Shown here: one piece after another, positions 41,906 through 49,299 of the stretch
How positions within the stretch are numbered: the stretch's first letter is position 1
Layout of the letters: each line of letters starts with the position of its first letter
Assembly: GCA_045806105.1 (NCBI GenBank)
Contig: JBJMJY010000072.1
Span: 37,746 to 101,745, forward strand
Direction: 5' to 3'
Length of the DNA: 64,000 nucleotides
Origin: AC-32 sp045806105
GTDB lineage: Bacteria; Actinomycetota; Thermoleophilia; Gaiellales; Gaiellaceae
The notes under the pieces: generated by a model
Seen by the model: only the letters and a program-made list of their open reading frames with translations
What the model was told of the DNA's origin: nothing
Databases searched by the model: none
Program-made: the position numbers and the translations under genes

Positions 41906-42031
41906 CTAGTGCCCGTCGAACCAGCTAGTCCCGTGGCCGAAGAAACAGCCGAGGCCGCGGGCGAAACCCTCGAGGTAGAAGGCCAGCATCGAGAGAGTGA
42001 CCGTCAGGGAGATCAGGCGAGCTTTGTTCAT
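41906..42031 (-). CDS. 41-aa hydrophobic peptide encoded after the XRE-TPR regulator
   Basis: ATG at 42031, TAG at 41906. The start is preceded by AAGGAGGTG at 2-3 nt, a full-consensus Shine-Dalgarno rare in this window, and lies 15 nt after the regulator's stop. The product has a basic N-terminus (MNKARL), a hydrophobic stretch (ISLTVTLSMLAFYLEGFA, ~7-24) that reads as a signal peptide or TM helix, and a polar tail RGLGCFFGHGTSWFDGH. I know no homologue. Gene order and size match pro-peptides encoded after TPR-containing RRNPP regulators, so a secreted signal peptide is inferred; a membrane micropeptide is the alternative. Confidence 0.7.
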   Translation of the reverse strand: MNKARLISLTVTLSMLAFYLEGFARGLGCFFGHGTSWFDGH

Positions 42032-42046
42032 TTCACCTCCTTCGGC

Positions 42047-43396
42047 TTAGAAGCGGACATCCTGTAGGGCTTCGGCGGCCTTGCGATACAGGCGTGCGGC
42101 CGTCGCGTCCTCGCCCTGGCGGGCGGCGAGGTCGCCCTGTGCCATCCACGCGGCGGCGCGATGGCTGATCGATTCGAGCTGCTCTGCGCTTGTCTCGGCG
42201 GTGCGCAGCATCTCCTGCGCCTCGTCGAGACGACCTTGCTCCATGAGCGCCCGGCCCAGCACGAGCTGCGTCGGCGCGATGTCGAGCAGGAAATCTTCGC
42301 GGCCCTCGAGCAGGTCCAGCGCGTGCCGCGCCTCCTCCTCGGCCGTCTCCACCTGACCGGTCGCCAGGTGCACGTGCGCGAGCGACGAGACGACGTTCGC
42401 CGCCTCGGCGTCGCTGCCCTTGTCGAGCAGCACCCGGTACGCGCTCTTCAGGTCCTCGACCGCGCGCTCGGGCTTGCCGAGCTGGAAGTTGAGGCCGCCG
42501 AGGTTGTTCAGCAGGCGGCCGACGTTCCGCTCGTCGTTGATCTGCTCGTAGTAGGCCTTCGCGCGCTCCGCGTAGCTGCGGGCGAGCACCCAGTGGCCCA
42601 TCCGCTCGGCCACGAGCGAGGCCTGGAAGTAGACGTTCGCCATCGTGCGATGGTCGTCGAGCGCCTGCGCGAGCTCGAGCGCGCGCTCGACGTCCTCACG
42701 CGCGGCCTCGAAGTCTCGCTGGCGGCGGTAGCACCGCGAGCGCCAGCCGAGGATGTCGCCGCGCAGGAGGTCGCACGGAAGCTGCGAGCTCTCGGCCAGC
42801 TTCAGCGCCTCGCTGAAGAGCGAGACGGCCGAGGCGATGCTGGAAAGGTGGTAGCGGCAGACGCCCATCCGGAAGAGCACCTGCGCGCGGTCGACGTCCG
42901 AGAAGCCCGCCCCCTCGGTGATCGTGCGGCAGCGCTCCAGCAGGTGCAGGGCCGGCCGCACCTCGCCGCGCTCCATGCGCGCCCAGGCCTCCGTCTGGAG
43001 GGCCCGCGCCTCGAGCTCGACGGCACCGGTGGCGAGGACGGCCGTGCGGGAGCTCTCGAGCTCCTCGACGGCCTCGTCGTACTGGTGGTTGTTCGCGAGC
43101 GCCTCCGCGCGCGCGAGCATTGCCTCGACGCGGCTCCGCTCGTCCGCGGAGACGCCGCGCTCGAGGAAGGCGGCGTCGACGCCGAGCTTGGCGGCGAGCC
43201 ACTCGATCGTCTCGCGCGTGGGCCGGGTCTTGCCGCGCTCGATCTGGCTGACGTACTCCTTCGAGAAGCGCTCGCCCGCGAGGTCGGTCTGCGTCAGGCC
43301 CGCGGCCACGCGCAGCTGGCGAACACGCTCGCCAAGGCGGGCGCTGCCGGGCTGGGCGGCGGTGCGGATCTGAGTGGTTACGGAAGCACGGGGCAT
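42047..43396 (-). CDS. XRE-type HTH regulator with TPR domain
   Basis: A 449-aa cytoplasmic regulator. Residues ~22-80 are the XRE HTH (LGERVRQLRVAAGLTQTDLAG, SKEYVSQIERGKTRPTRETIEWLAAKLGVD); ~100-445 are TPR pairs (ALANNHQYDEAVEELESSRTAVL, LLNNLGGLNFQLGKPERAVEDL, LGRALMEQGRLDEAQEMLR). It is a paralogue of the protein at 19170-20519 with identical length. The start is the ATG at 43396. A GATACTTG/CAAGTGTC dyad 25-49 nt upstream suggests autoregulation. It is followed by the 41-aa peptide gene and divergent from a structured sRNA gene. An RRNPP-like peptide receptor role is inferred. Confidence 0.88.
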   Translation of the reverse strand: MPRASVTTQIRTAAQPGSARLGERVRQLRVAAGLTQTDLAGERFSKEYVSQIERGKTRPTRETIEWLAAKLGVDAAFLERGVSADERSRVEAMLARAEALANNHQYDEAVEELESSRTAVLATGAVELEARALQTEAWARMERGEVRPALHLLERCRTITEGAGFSDVDRAQVLFRMGVCRYHLSSIASAVSLFSEALKLAESSQLPCDLLRGDILGWRSRCYRRQRDFEAAREDVERALELAQALDDHRTMANVYFQASLVAERMGHWVLARSYAERAKAYYEQINDERNVGRLLNNLGGLNFQLGKPERAVEDLKSAYRVLLDKGSDAEAANVVSSLAHVHLATGQVETAEEEARHALDLLEGREDFLLDIAPTQLVLGRALMEQGRLDEAQEMLRTAETSAEQLESISHRAAAWMAQGDLAARQGEDATAARLYRKAAEALQDVRF

Positions 43397-43420
43397 GGAC
43401 GGTCCTGGCGAAGTGAAACG

Positions 43421-43445
43421 GATACTTGACTTCGGCGCAAGTGTC
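43421..43445. promoter_or_regulatory. dyad GATACTTG...CAAGTGTC upstream of the XRE-TPR gene
   Basis: Eight-nt inverted arms with one mismatch and a 9-nt spacer, 25-49 nt from the regulator's ATG. The left arm is part of ACTTGACT (43424-43431), which recurs twice near the sRNA promoter. Confidence 0.5.
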
Positions 43446-43514
43446 CCTCGAGCGATATCCCCCAAATTGGTCATGTCTGCGCCAAAAACGGGTGAACTGT
43501 GCTTTCGAAAAATC

Positions 43515-43558
43515 ACTTGACTGAGGTACTTGACTGTCGTTGAGGCCGTGTCTATAGT
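43515..43558 (+). promoter_or_regulatory. sRNA promoter with two ACTTGACT repeats
   Basis: TTGACT (43530-43535), a 17-nt spacer and TATAGT (43553-43558) form a near-consensus sigma70-type promoter, the best in the window. ACTTGACT at 43515-43522 and 43528-43535 are exact direct repeats 13 bp apart; the second covers the -35 box. A DNA-binding protein recognising ACTTGACT would control this promoter directly; the divergent XRE-TPR protein is the obvious candidate. Confidence 0.7.
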
Positions 43559-43564
43559 CCGACC

Positions 43565-43741
43565 ACCTTGCAGCCCAGCCGGACGCCAGGCTTGGGGGAT
43601 GCAAGGGGCGCGCCAGAGAACGGCGACCAAGGCCCGGAGGTTGTGGCTGGGCCGCAGAGCCAAGGCCTCCGGGTCGTCGCCTCTCAGGAAGGCCCGCAAA
43701 AAACAGAAGCCCCCGGAGCCGCAGCCGGGGGCTTTTCTTTT
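43565..43741 (+). ncRNA. unidentified structured small RNA, ~177 nt
   Basis: A transcript predicted from the promoter just upstream to the T-run at 43733-43741. Helices by eye: P1 CCTTGCA/TGCAAGG (43566-43572, 43600-43606) capped by CCCAGCC/GGCTTGGG; P2, a long rod of GGCGAC/GTCGCC (43622-43627, 43676-43681), CCCGGAGG/CCTCCGGG (43633-43640, 43666-43673) and TGGCT/AGCCA (43644-43648, 43658-43662); P3, the terminator. No long ORF and no downstream gene on this strand, so it is free-standing rather than a riboswitch. It does not show SRP, RNase P, tmRNA or 6C hallmarks. Confidence 0.7.
43708..43741 (+). terminator. intrinsic terminator of the sRNA
   Basis: AGCCCCCGG and CCGGGGGCT form a perfect 9-bp GC-rich stem with an 8-nt loop, followed by TTTTCTTTT. 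A textbook Rho-independent terminator and the clearest in the window. Confidence 0.92.
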
Positions 43742-43848
43742 GTTCGCGAAAGGTCGGGAGCGATCCCGATCCTCACCGAACTCCAGCCCGCGCAGACTCC
43801 GGCGGCCTTCGGCCGCCTCCGCTGCACGCTCCTAGACCCAGCGGCGAC

Positions 43849-44448
43849 CTAGGGCTGAGAGCCTGTCATCCACGCGCGGCGTGAGGCGACGATGTCGGCG
43901 AACTCGTCGCCGGCCAGGCTGCCGAGGCGGCGGTCGATCGTGGTCAGCAGGCCGAGGGAGATGAAGATCCAGGCTTCTGCGTCGGCATCGCGCTCCGCGA
44001 CGACGGCTCCGGCTTCCTGCGCTCGTCGGATCAGGCTCGCTACGAAGTCGTGCACCTCGCGAACCTGGGCGCGTAGGGCGCGGCGGATCTCGGGGTCATC
44101 GGCCGCCTCGGTGAGCGCCTGGATCCAGAGGTCGACGAGCACGATCTTCGCCGCGCCGCGCTCCTCCAGATAGGCCTTGCCGATCGCCTTCAGCCAGTTC
44201 GCCGGGTCGTCCTCGCGGGCGAGCGCGTCCTCCCACAGCGCGCGCACGCGCTCCCAGACCGCGTCGAGGCAGGCGACGTAGAGCTCGCGCTTCGATCTGA
44301 AGTGGCGGTAGAGCACCGGCTCGCTGACGCCTGTCGCGCGCGCGATCTGCGCCGTCGTCGAGCCGTGGTAGCTGCTCTTCGCGAAGACGCGGCACGCGGT
44401 CTCCACGACCGCCTGCCGCCGCTCCGGCCCGGAGAGCCGACTGCTCAC
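43849..44448 (-). CDS. TetR-family transcriptional repressor
   Basis: A 199-aa regulator. The HTH is at ~10-55: RRQAVVETACRVFAKSSYHGSTTAQIARATGVSEP with VLYRHFRSKRELYVACLDAV; the remainder is a helical ligand-binding domain. The GTG start overlaps the MFS stop as GTGA, so it is the second gene of an exporter-repressor operon. It probably binds the tandem repeat at 45906-45936 in front of the MFS gene. Confidence 0.9.
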   Translation of the reverse strand: MSSRLSGPERRQAVVETACRVFAKSSYHGSTTAQIARATGVSEPVLYRHFRSKRELYVACLDAVWERVRALWEDALAREDDPANWLKAIGKAYLEERGAAKIVLVDLWIQALTEAADDPEIRRALRAQVREVHDFVASLIRRAQEAGAVVAERDADAEAWIFISLGLLTTIDRRLGSLAGDEFADIVASRRAWMTGSQP

Positions 44449-45884
44449 GCCGGGGCTTCCGCCGGGTGGCTGGCGTCGGCGTGCCGGTAGCGGCGGACGA
44501 GCACGGCGGCGGCGATCGCGCCCCCGAAGCAGATCACCGCGCTGACCTTCATCCCGAACGTCAGCCCGTGGACGAAGGCCTCGGGCGGGCTCGCCCCGCC
44601 GCGCGCCGCGGCAGCCGCGCGGTCGGCGACGATCGCGCCCGTGATCCCGATGCCGAGCGCGACGCCGACCTGGCGGAAGGTGTTCAGCACGCCCGAGGCG
44701 ACGCCGGCCTTGTCGACCGGAGCGGCCCCCATGGCGGCGGCCGACATCGGCGTCATCACGAAGGACATCCCGAGCCCGCCGAGCAGGAACGCGGGCAGCA
44801 TGTCCCAGAAGGACGAATGCAGGTTGACCGTGGAGAGCAGCAGGCAGCAGATCGCGACGACCGTCATCCCGCCCGCCATCAGCCAGCGCGAGCCGACGCG
44901 GTCGGAGAGCTTTCCGGCGATCGGCGCGAAGATCACGATCATCACCGTCCAGGGCAGCAGCGCGGCGCCGGCCTGGATCGGCGACCAGCCGCGGAAGGTC
45001 TGCATGTAGATCGGGAAGAAGACGAAGATCCCGAACATCGCGAGCGTGACGAGGATCGCGACGACGTTCGCGCCGGCGAAGGTGCCGCTGCGGAAGAGCG
45101 AGAGGTCGAGCATGGGCAGCCGCTGGTGCCGCTCGAGCAGGACGAACGTCGTCAGCGCGACCGCGGCGATCACGAACAGCCCGACGATGCGCGCCGACGT
45201 CCAGCCGTACGTGTTCGCCTCGATCAGCGCGTAGACCAGCGCCAGGAGCCCGATGCCCGAGGTGAGCAGGCCCGGCAGGTCGAGCCGCTGGTCGTGGGAG
45301 GTGTCTCGCGATTCCGGGACGACGAGCACCGCCGAGAGAACCGCGAGCACGCCGATCGGAACGTTGACGTAGAAGATCCAGTTCCACGAGATGTGCTCCG
45401 TGATGATCCCCCCGAGCAGCGGGCCGATCGCCAAGGCCATCGCGGAGACGCCGGCCCAGATGCCGATTGCCGTCCCACGCTCGCGCACCGGGAAGGTGGC
45501 GGAGATGATCGAAAGAGTCGCGGGCATCATCAGCGCCGCGCCGACGCCCTGCACAGCGCGTGCGCCGATGAGCTCCGGCGCGCTCGCTGCGAGCCCGCAG
45601 GCAAGCGACGAGAGCGTGAAGATGCCGAGGCCGATGGCGAAGATGAGCCGGCGCCCGAGGAGATCGCCCAGCTTGCCGCCTGTCAGAAGGAGCGACGCAA
45701 AGGTGAGGGCGTAGGCGGCGACCGTCCACTCGAGCTCGGAGGTGCTGATGCCGAGGTCCTCCTGGATCGCAGGCAGCGCCACGTTCACGACCGTGTTGTC
45801 GAGCATGATCATGAACAGCGCGAAGCAGAGCGACCCCAGAGTCCACCACTTCCTGTTCTCCTCGGCGAAGATCCTCGCTCGCAC
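44445..45884 (-). CDS. MFS multidrug exporter, DHA2 (EmrB/QacA) type
   Basis: A 479-aa transporter with 14 predicted TM helices. Signature pieces: FALFMIMLDNTVVNVALPAIQEDLG (motif D1, drug:H+ antiporter), LTGGKLGDLLGRR (motif A) and GARAVQGVGAALMMPATLSI (motif C region). It exports small hydrophobic compounds by proton antiport. The GTG at 45884 lies behind a tandem operator-like repeat and is followed by its likely repressor. Confidence 0.92.
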   Translation of the reverse strand: MRARIFAEENRKWWTLGSLCFALFMIMLDNTVVNVALPAIQEDLGISTSELEWTVAAYALTFASLLLTGGKLGDLLGRRLIFAIGLGIFTLSSLACGLAASAPELIGARAVQGVGAALMMPATLSIISATFPVRERGTAIGIWAGVSAMALAIGPLLGGIITEHISWNWIFYVNVPIGVLAVLSAVLVVPESRDTSHDQRLDLPGLLTSGIGLLALVYALIEANTYGWTSARIVGLFVIAAVALTTFVLLERHQRLPMLDLSLFRSGTFAGANVVAILVTLAMFGIFVFFPIYMQTFRGWSPIQAGAALLPWTVMIVIFAPIAGKLSDRVGSRWLMAGGMTVVAICCLLLSTVNLHSSFWDMLPAFLLGGLGMSFVMTPMSAAAMGAAPVDKAGVASGVLNTFRQVGVALGIGITGAIVADRAAAAARGGASPPEAFVHGLTFGMKVSAVICFGGAIAAAVLVRRYRHADASHPAEAPA

Positions 45885-45905
45885 GTTCCCTCCCTCGTCG
45901 GCGGC

Positions 45906-45936
45906 GGTTAGTTCGCACTAGGTTAGCGAGCACTAG
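45906..45936. promoter_or_regulatory. tandem 16-nt operator-like repeat
   Basis: GGTTAGTTCGCACTAG (45906-45921) and GGTTAGCGAGCACTAG (45921-45936) match at 13 of 16 positions with 15-bp spacing; the second unit extended by CC is an imperfect palindrome (12 of 18). It sits between the divergent MFS and acyl-CoA synthetase starts, where a TetR operator is expected. Confidence 0.55.
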
Positions 45937-45966
45937 CCAGACGCGCCAAAGTTACGCTTGCGCGTC

Positions 45967-47910
45967 GTGGAGGTGATCTGGCAGCCGAGCGACGAGGTGC
46001 GTGAGCGCTCGAATGCGCTGCGGCTCGCACGCAGGCTCGGCTTCGAGGACTACGCGTCGCTCGTCCGGTTCTCGGCCGACGAGCCGGAGCGGTTCTGGCC
46101 TGCGGCGATCGAGGACCTGGGCCTCGAGTTCTCGCATCCCTGGGACGCGGTCGTGGACGAGTCGCGGGGGCCGGAATGGGCGACCTGGTTCGTCGGCGGG
46201 CGCCTGAACCTGGCGTGGAACTGCGTGCACCGGTGGGCGCAAAGCGAGCGAGCGGAAGCGGCAGCGGCGGTGTGGCAGAGCGAGGAGGGCGAGCGGCGGT
46301 CGCTGTCGTACCGCGAGCTCTCGCGCGAGGTGACGCGGCTCGCGGAGGCGCTCGCTGCGCTCGGCGTGCAGGCGGGCGACCGCGTCGCACTCTTCCTGCC
46401 GATGTCGCCAGAGGTGGCGATCGCGTCGCATGCCTGTGCGCATCTGGGCGCAGTGCAGGTGCCGATCTTCTCCGGGTTCGCGGCGTCGGCGATCGCGGCG
46501 CGGCTGCAGCATTCGGAGGCGAAGGTGGTGGTGACTGCCGACGCGTCGCTGCGGCGTGGGCGGGAGGTGCCGATGAAGGCGCTCGTCGACGAGGCGCTCG
46601 AGGTTGCGCCCTCGGTCGAGCACATGGTCGTCTGGCGGAGCCGCAGCGGGGAGTCGCCGATGCAGGCGGGGCGCGACGTCTGGTGGGACGAGGCGGTGGC
46701 AGACGCCCCCGGCGAGCTGCCGCCGCTCGACGTCGAGTCGGAGCACCCGTACCTGCTCACGTACACGTCGGGCACGACCGGCGCCCCGAAGGGGGTCGTC
46801 CATGTGCAGGGCGGGTTCCTCGTCTCGATTACCCGCGAGGTGGCCTACCAGGCGGACGCGCGGCCGGACGACGTGATCCACTTCGTCACCGACATGGGCT
46901 GGATCATGGGCCCGTGGGAGGTGGTCGGCGGGATGGCACTCGGCTGCACGATCGTCTTCGCCGAGGGCGCGCCGGACTGGCCCGCGGCCGACCGGCTGTG
47001 GGGGCTCGTCGAGCAGAAGCGCGTGTCGATCCTCGGGCTCTCGCCGACGCTTACGCGCGCGCTGATCCCGCATGGCGCGGAGCTGGTCGAGCGCCACGAC
47101 CTCTCGTCGCTGCGCGTGCTCGTCACGACGGGCGAGCCGTGGAATCCGGAGCCGTACCGGTGGCTCTTCGAGCACGTCGGCGGCGGGCGCTGTCCAATCA
47201 TCAACTGCTCCGGGGGGACCGAGGTGGGCGCGTGCTTCCTGTCACCGACGGTTGCGGGGCCGATCAAGACGTGCTCGCTAGGCGGGCCCGCTCTAGGGAT
47301 GGCGATGGACGTCGTCGACGCGGAGGGCCGGCCGGTGCGCGGCGAGGTCGGCGAGCTCGTCTGCCGCAAGTCGTTCCCCGGGATGACGCGCGGGTTCTGG
47401 CGCGACCCGGAGCGGTACCTCGACACCTACTGGCGGCGGCTGCCGGGGATCTGGGTGCACGGTGACTGGGCGTCGGTGGACGAGGACGGATTCTGGTTCC
47501 TGCACGGACGCTCCGACGACACGCTCAACATCGCGGGGAAGCGCCTCGGGCCGGCGGAGCTCGAGTCCGCGGTCGTTGCGCATCCGGCGGTCGCGGAGGC
47601 GGCGGCGGTGGGCGTGCCACACGAGGTGAAGGGCGAGGTGGCGTGGGTGTTCTGCGCGCTAGTTCCCGGGGCGGAGCCGAGCGAGGAGCTTGCGGGCGAG
47701 TTGCGGGCCCTCGCGGCCGGGGATCTTGGCAAGGCCTTCGCGCCGGAGCGGGTGCTTTTCGTCTCGGCGCTGCCGAAGACCCGGAGCGCGAAGATCGTCC
47801 GCCGCGCGGTGCGCGCGAAGGCGCTCGGCACCGACCCCGGCGACCTCTCGTCGCTCGAGAACCCCGAGACGCTGGACGAAATCGCAGCCGCCGCCGGCAG
47901 CCCCGGCTAA
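45967..47910 (+). CDS. acetyl-CoA synthetase-like acyl-CoA ligase
   Basis: A 647-aa AMP-forming ligase that activates a short-chain acid to its CoA thioester. An ACAS_N-like segment covers ~10-90 (FWPAAIEDLGLEF, NLAWNCVHRWA). The adenylation core has YTSGTTGAPKGVVHVQGG, then NCSGGTEVGACFL, GDWASVDEDGFWFLHGRSDD and the C-terminal LPKTRSAKIVRRAVR with the catalytic Lys (SGK is SAK here). The start is uncertain among TTG 45958, GTG 45967 and GTG 45973. It is divergent from the MFS gene across the operator. Confidence 0.9.
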   Translation: MEVIWQPSDEVRERSNALRLARRLGFEDYASLVRFSADEPERFWPAAIEDLGLEFSHPWDAVVDESRGPEWATWFVGGRLNLAWNCVHRWAQSERAEAAAAVWQSEEGERRSLSYRELSREVTRLAEALAALGVQAGDRVALFLPMSPEVAIASHACAHLGAVQVPIFSGFAASAIAARLQHSEAKVVVTADASLRRGREVPMKALVDEALEVAPSVEHMVVWRSRSGESPMQAGRDVWWDEAVADAPGELPPLDVESEHPYLLTYTSGTTGAPKGVVHVQGGFLVSITREVAYQADARPDDVIHFVTDMGWIMGPWEVVGGMALGCTIVFAEGAPDWPAADRLWGLVEQKRVSILGLSPTLTRALIPHGAELVERHDLSSLRVLVTTGEPWNPEPYRWLFEHVGGGRCPIINCSGGTEVGACFLSPTVAGPIKTCSLGGPALGMAMDVVDAEGRPVRGEVGELVCRKSFPGMTRGFWRDPERYLDTYWRRLPGIWVHGDWASVDEDGFWFLHGRSDDTLNIAGKRLGPAELESAVVAHPAVAEAAAVGVPHEVKGEVAWVFCALVPGAEPSEELAGELRALAAGDLGKAFAPERVLFVSALPKTRSAKIVRRAVRAKALGTDPGDLSSLENPETLDEIAAAAGSPG

Positions 47911-47912
47911 CG

Positions 47913-47951
47913 CCGACGTGGCCGTTCCGGCCACGTCGGGGGACTGTCCCC
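47913..47951. repeat. adjacent hairpins upstream of the RAYT gene (REP-like)
   Basis: CCGACGTGGCC/GGCCACGTCGG (11 bp, GTTCC loop; 47913-47939) is followed at once by GGGGAC/GTCCCC with a 1-nt centre (47939-47951). The first can terminate the acyl-CoA synthetase gene. The second shares ACTGTCCCC with the hairpin at 37074-37125. RAYT genes are commonly flanked by the REP palindromes they act on. Confidence 0.5.
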
Positions 47952-48048
47952 GGGCATGGCTCGAACGGGCATGGCGGAGGCGTGACCAAAGCGTGCCGGT
48001 TTGTCCATATGGCGAAGGCGGTGCGGCTGCGCGGGCTAGCTTCGGCTC

Positions 48049-48510
48049 ATGCCGCGGCTCGCGCGCTGCCTGCTCCCCGAGAGAGGCACCTACCACGTCA
48101 CCACGCGCGGCGTCGCGCGCCAGGACATCTCCCGCGACGACGACGATCGCCGCCTCTTCCTCGTGCTGCTGGCGAAGGCGACGCGCCGCACCGACTGGGA
48201 CTGCCACGCCTTCTGCCTGATGCCGAACCACCACCACCTGATCGTGGAGACACACCAGGACCTGCTCTCCGTCGGCCTGCGCCAGCTCAACGGTCGCTAC
48301 GCGCAGGCATTCAACGAGCGGCACGGGCGCAACGGCCACCTCTTCGGCGACCGCTACGCGGCGTTCGTGATCAGGGACGACGACCATCTCCGGGCAGCAA
48401 CCGAGTACGTCGTGCAGAACCCCGTTCGCGCGGGCCTCTGCCGGCGCGCCGGCGACTGGCGCTGGAGCGGTGCCCGGCGCCGACTATCCTCCCGCCGTGC
48501 CGCAGGATGA
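48049..48510 (+). CDS. REP-associated tyrosine transposase (RAYT, TnpA_REP)
   Basis: A 153-aa Y1 HUH transposase of the IS200-like REP-associated class. CLMPNHHHLIVET holds the HUH metal site (~58-70), and LRQLNGRYAQAFNERHGRNGHLFGDRY holds the nucleophilic Tyr (~84). YVVQNPVRAGL and W--SGA at the end are typical of RAYTs. Single-copy RAYTs are domesticated and mobilise or maintain REP palindromes rather than themselves. No tnpB or IS ends are present. Its 3' end overlaps the SDR start by 14 nt. Confidence 0.88.
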   Translation: MPRLARCLLPERGTYHVTTRGVARQDISRDDDDRRLFLVLLAKATRRTDWDCHAFCLMPNHHHLIVETHQDLLSVGLRQLNGRYAQAFNERHGRNGHLFGDRYAAFVIRDDDHLRAATEYVVQNPVRAGLCRRAGDWRWSGARRRLSSRRAAG

Positions 48511-49267
48511 CCTCACCGGCCAGGTCGCGCTCGTCACCGGCGGCGGCCGCGGGATCGGAGCGTCGATCGCGCGGGAGCTCGCCGACGCCGGCGCGCGCGT
48601 GGCCGTCGCAGCCCGCACGCGGGAGCAGGTCGACGAGGTCGCGCGCGAAATCGACGGCCTCGCGCTCGAGCTCGACGTCACCGACCAGGCAGCGGTCGGG
48701 CGCGCCGTCGCTGAGACCGAGCGCGAGCTGGGGCCGGTCGCCCTGCTCGCCGCCAACGCCGGCATCGGGAGCGGCGACGACGAGCTCTGGGAGGGCGACG
48801 CGGCCCGCTGGTGGCGCACGCACGAGGTGAACGTCCTCGGCGTCTACCTTTCCGCACGGGCGGTCATCCCCGGAATGCTCGAGCGCGGCGCCGGCCGCAT
48901 CGTCGTCACCGGCAGCGGCGCCGGCTACCTCCCCGGCGCGAGCAACACCGGCTACACGTCGAGCAAAGCGGCAGCGAACCGCCTCGCCGAGACGCTGGCG
49001 AACGCGCTCGAGGACACTCCGGTGCGCGTCTTCCTGATCAGCCCCGGCCTCGTGCGCACGGAGATGACGGAGGGCCACTTCGCCGACGACGCGCCGTGGA
49101 CGCCCACCGAGCTCGCGCCGCGCCTCGTCCGCGTGCTGGCCTCGGGCCGCGCGGACGCGCTCGCCGGGCGGTACATCCACGCGGAGCACGACGACATCGA
49201 GGACCTGATTCGCCGCGCCGACGAGGTCCGCGAGCAGGACCTGAACGCCGTCCGCCTCCGGCGGTAG
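48497..49267 (+). CDS. short-chain dehydrogenase/reductase
   Basis: A 256-aa classical SDR. The Rossmann motif is VALVTGGGRGIGASIA, LLAANAGIG is the NAG motif, VVTGSGAGYLPGAS carries the catalytic Ser and YTSSKAAANRLAETLA the Tyr-Lys pair; ISPGLVRTEMTEG follows. The GTG at 48497 is preferred to the ATG at 48470 because the family starts near DLTGQVALVTGG and a TATCCT box lies just before it. The NAD(P)H-dependent substrate is unknown. Confidence 0.88.
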   Translation: MPQDDLTGQVALVTGGGRGIGASIARELADAGARVAVAARTREQVDEVAREIDGLALELDVTDQAAVGRAVAETERELGPVALLAANAGIGSGDDELWEGDAARWWRTHEVNVLGVYLSARAVIPGMLERGAGRIVVTGSGAGYLPGASNTGYTSSKAAANRLAETLANALEDTPVRVFLISPGLVRTEMTEGHFADDAPWTPTELAPRLVRVLASGRADALAGRYIHAEHDDIEDLIRRADEVREQDLNAVRLRR

Positions 49268-49270
49268 TAA

Positions 49271-49293
49271 GTTTTCGACTGGTAGTCTAAAAC
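49271..49293. promoter_or_regulatory. near-perfect palindrome directly upstream of nadE
   Basis: GTTTTCGACT, GGT, AGTCTAAAAC: 10-nt arms with one mismatched pair, ending 6 nt before the nadE ATG at 49300. It is unusually AT-rich for this genome. Location and shape fit an operator of an NAD-metabolism repressor, which is an inference. Confidence 0.55.
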
Positions 49294-49299
49294 CTGACC

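Noticed and set aside
43565..43741. Assigning the sRNA to 6S, SRP, 6C or a riboswitch class
   Set aside because: No GGAAG/GAGCAGCC SRP core, no C-rich loops of 6C, no end-to-end closing stem expected of 6S, and no gene downstream for a riboswitch.
48049..48510. A complete insertion sequence around the transposase
   Set aside because: No terminal repeats, no tnpB and no target duplication; the protein type is the domesticated RAYT class.
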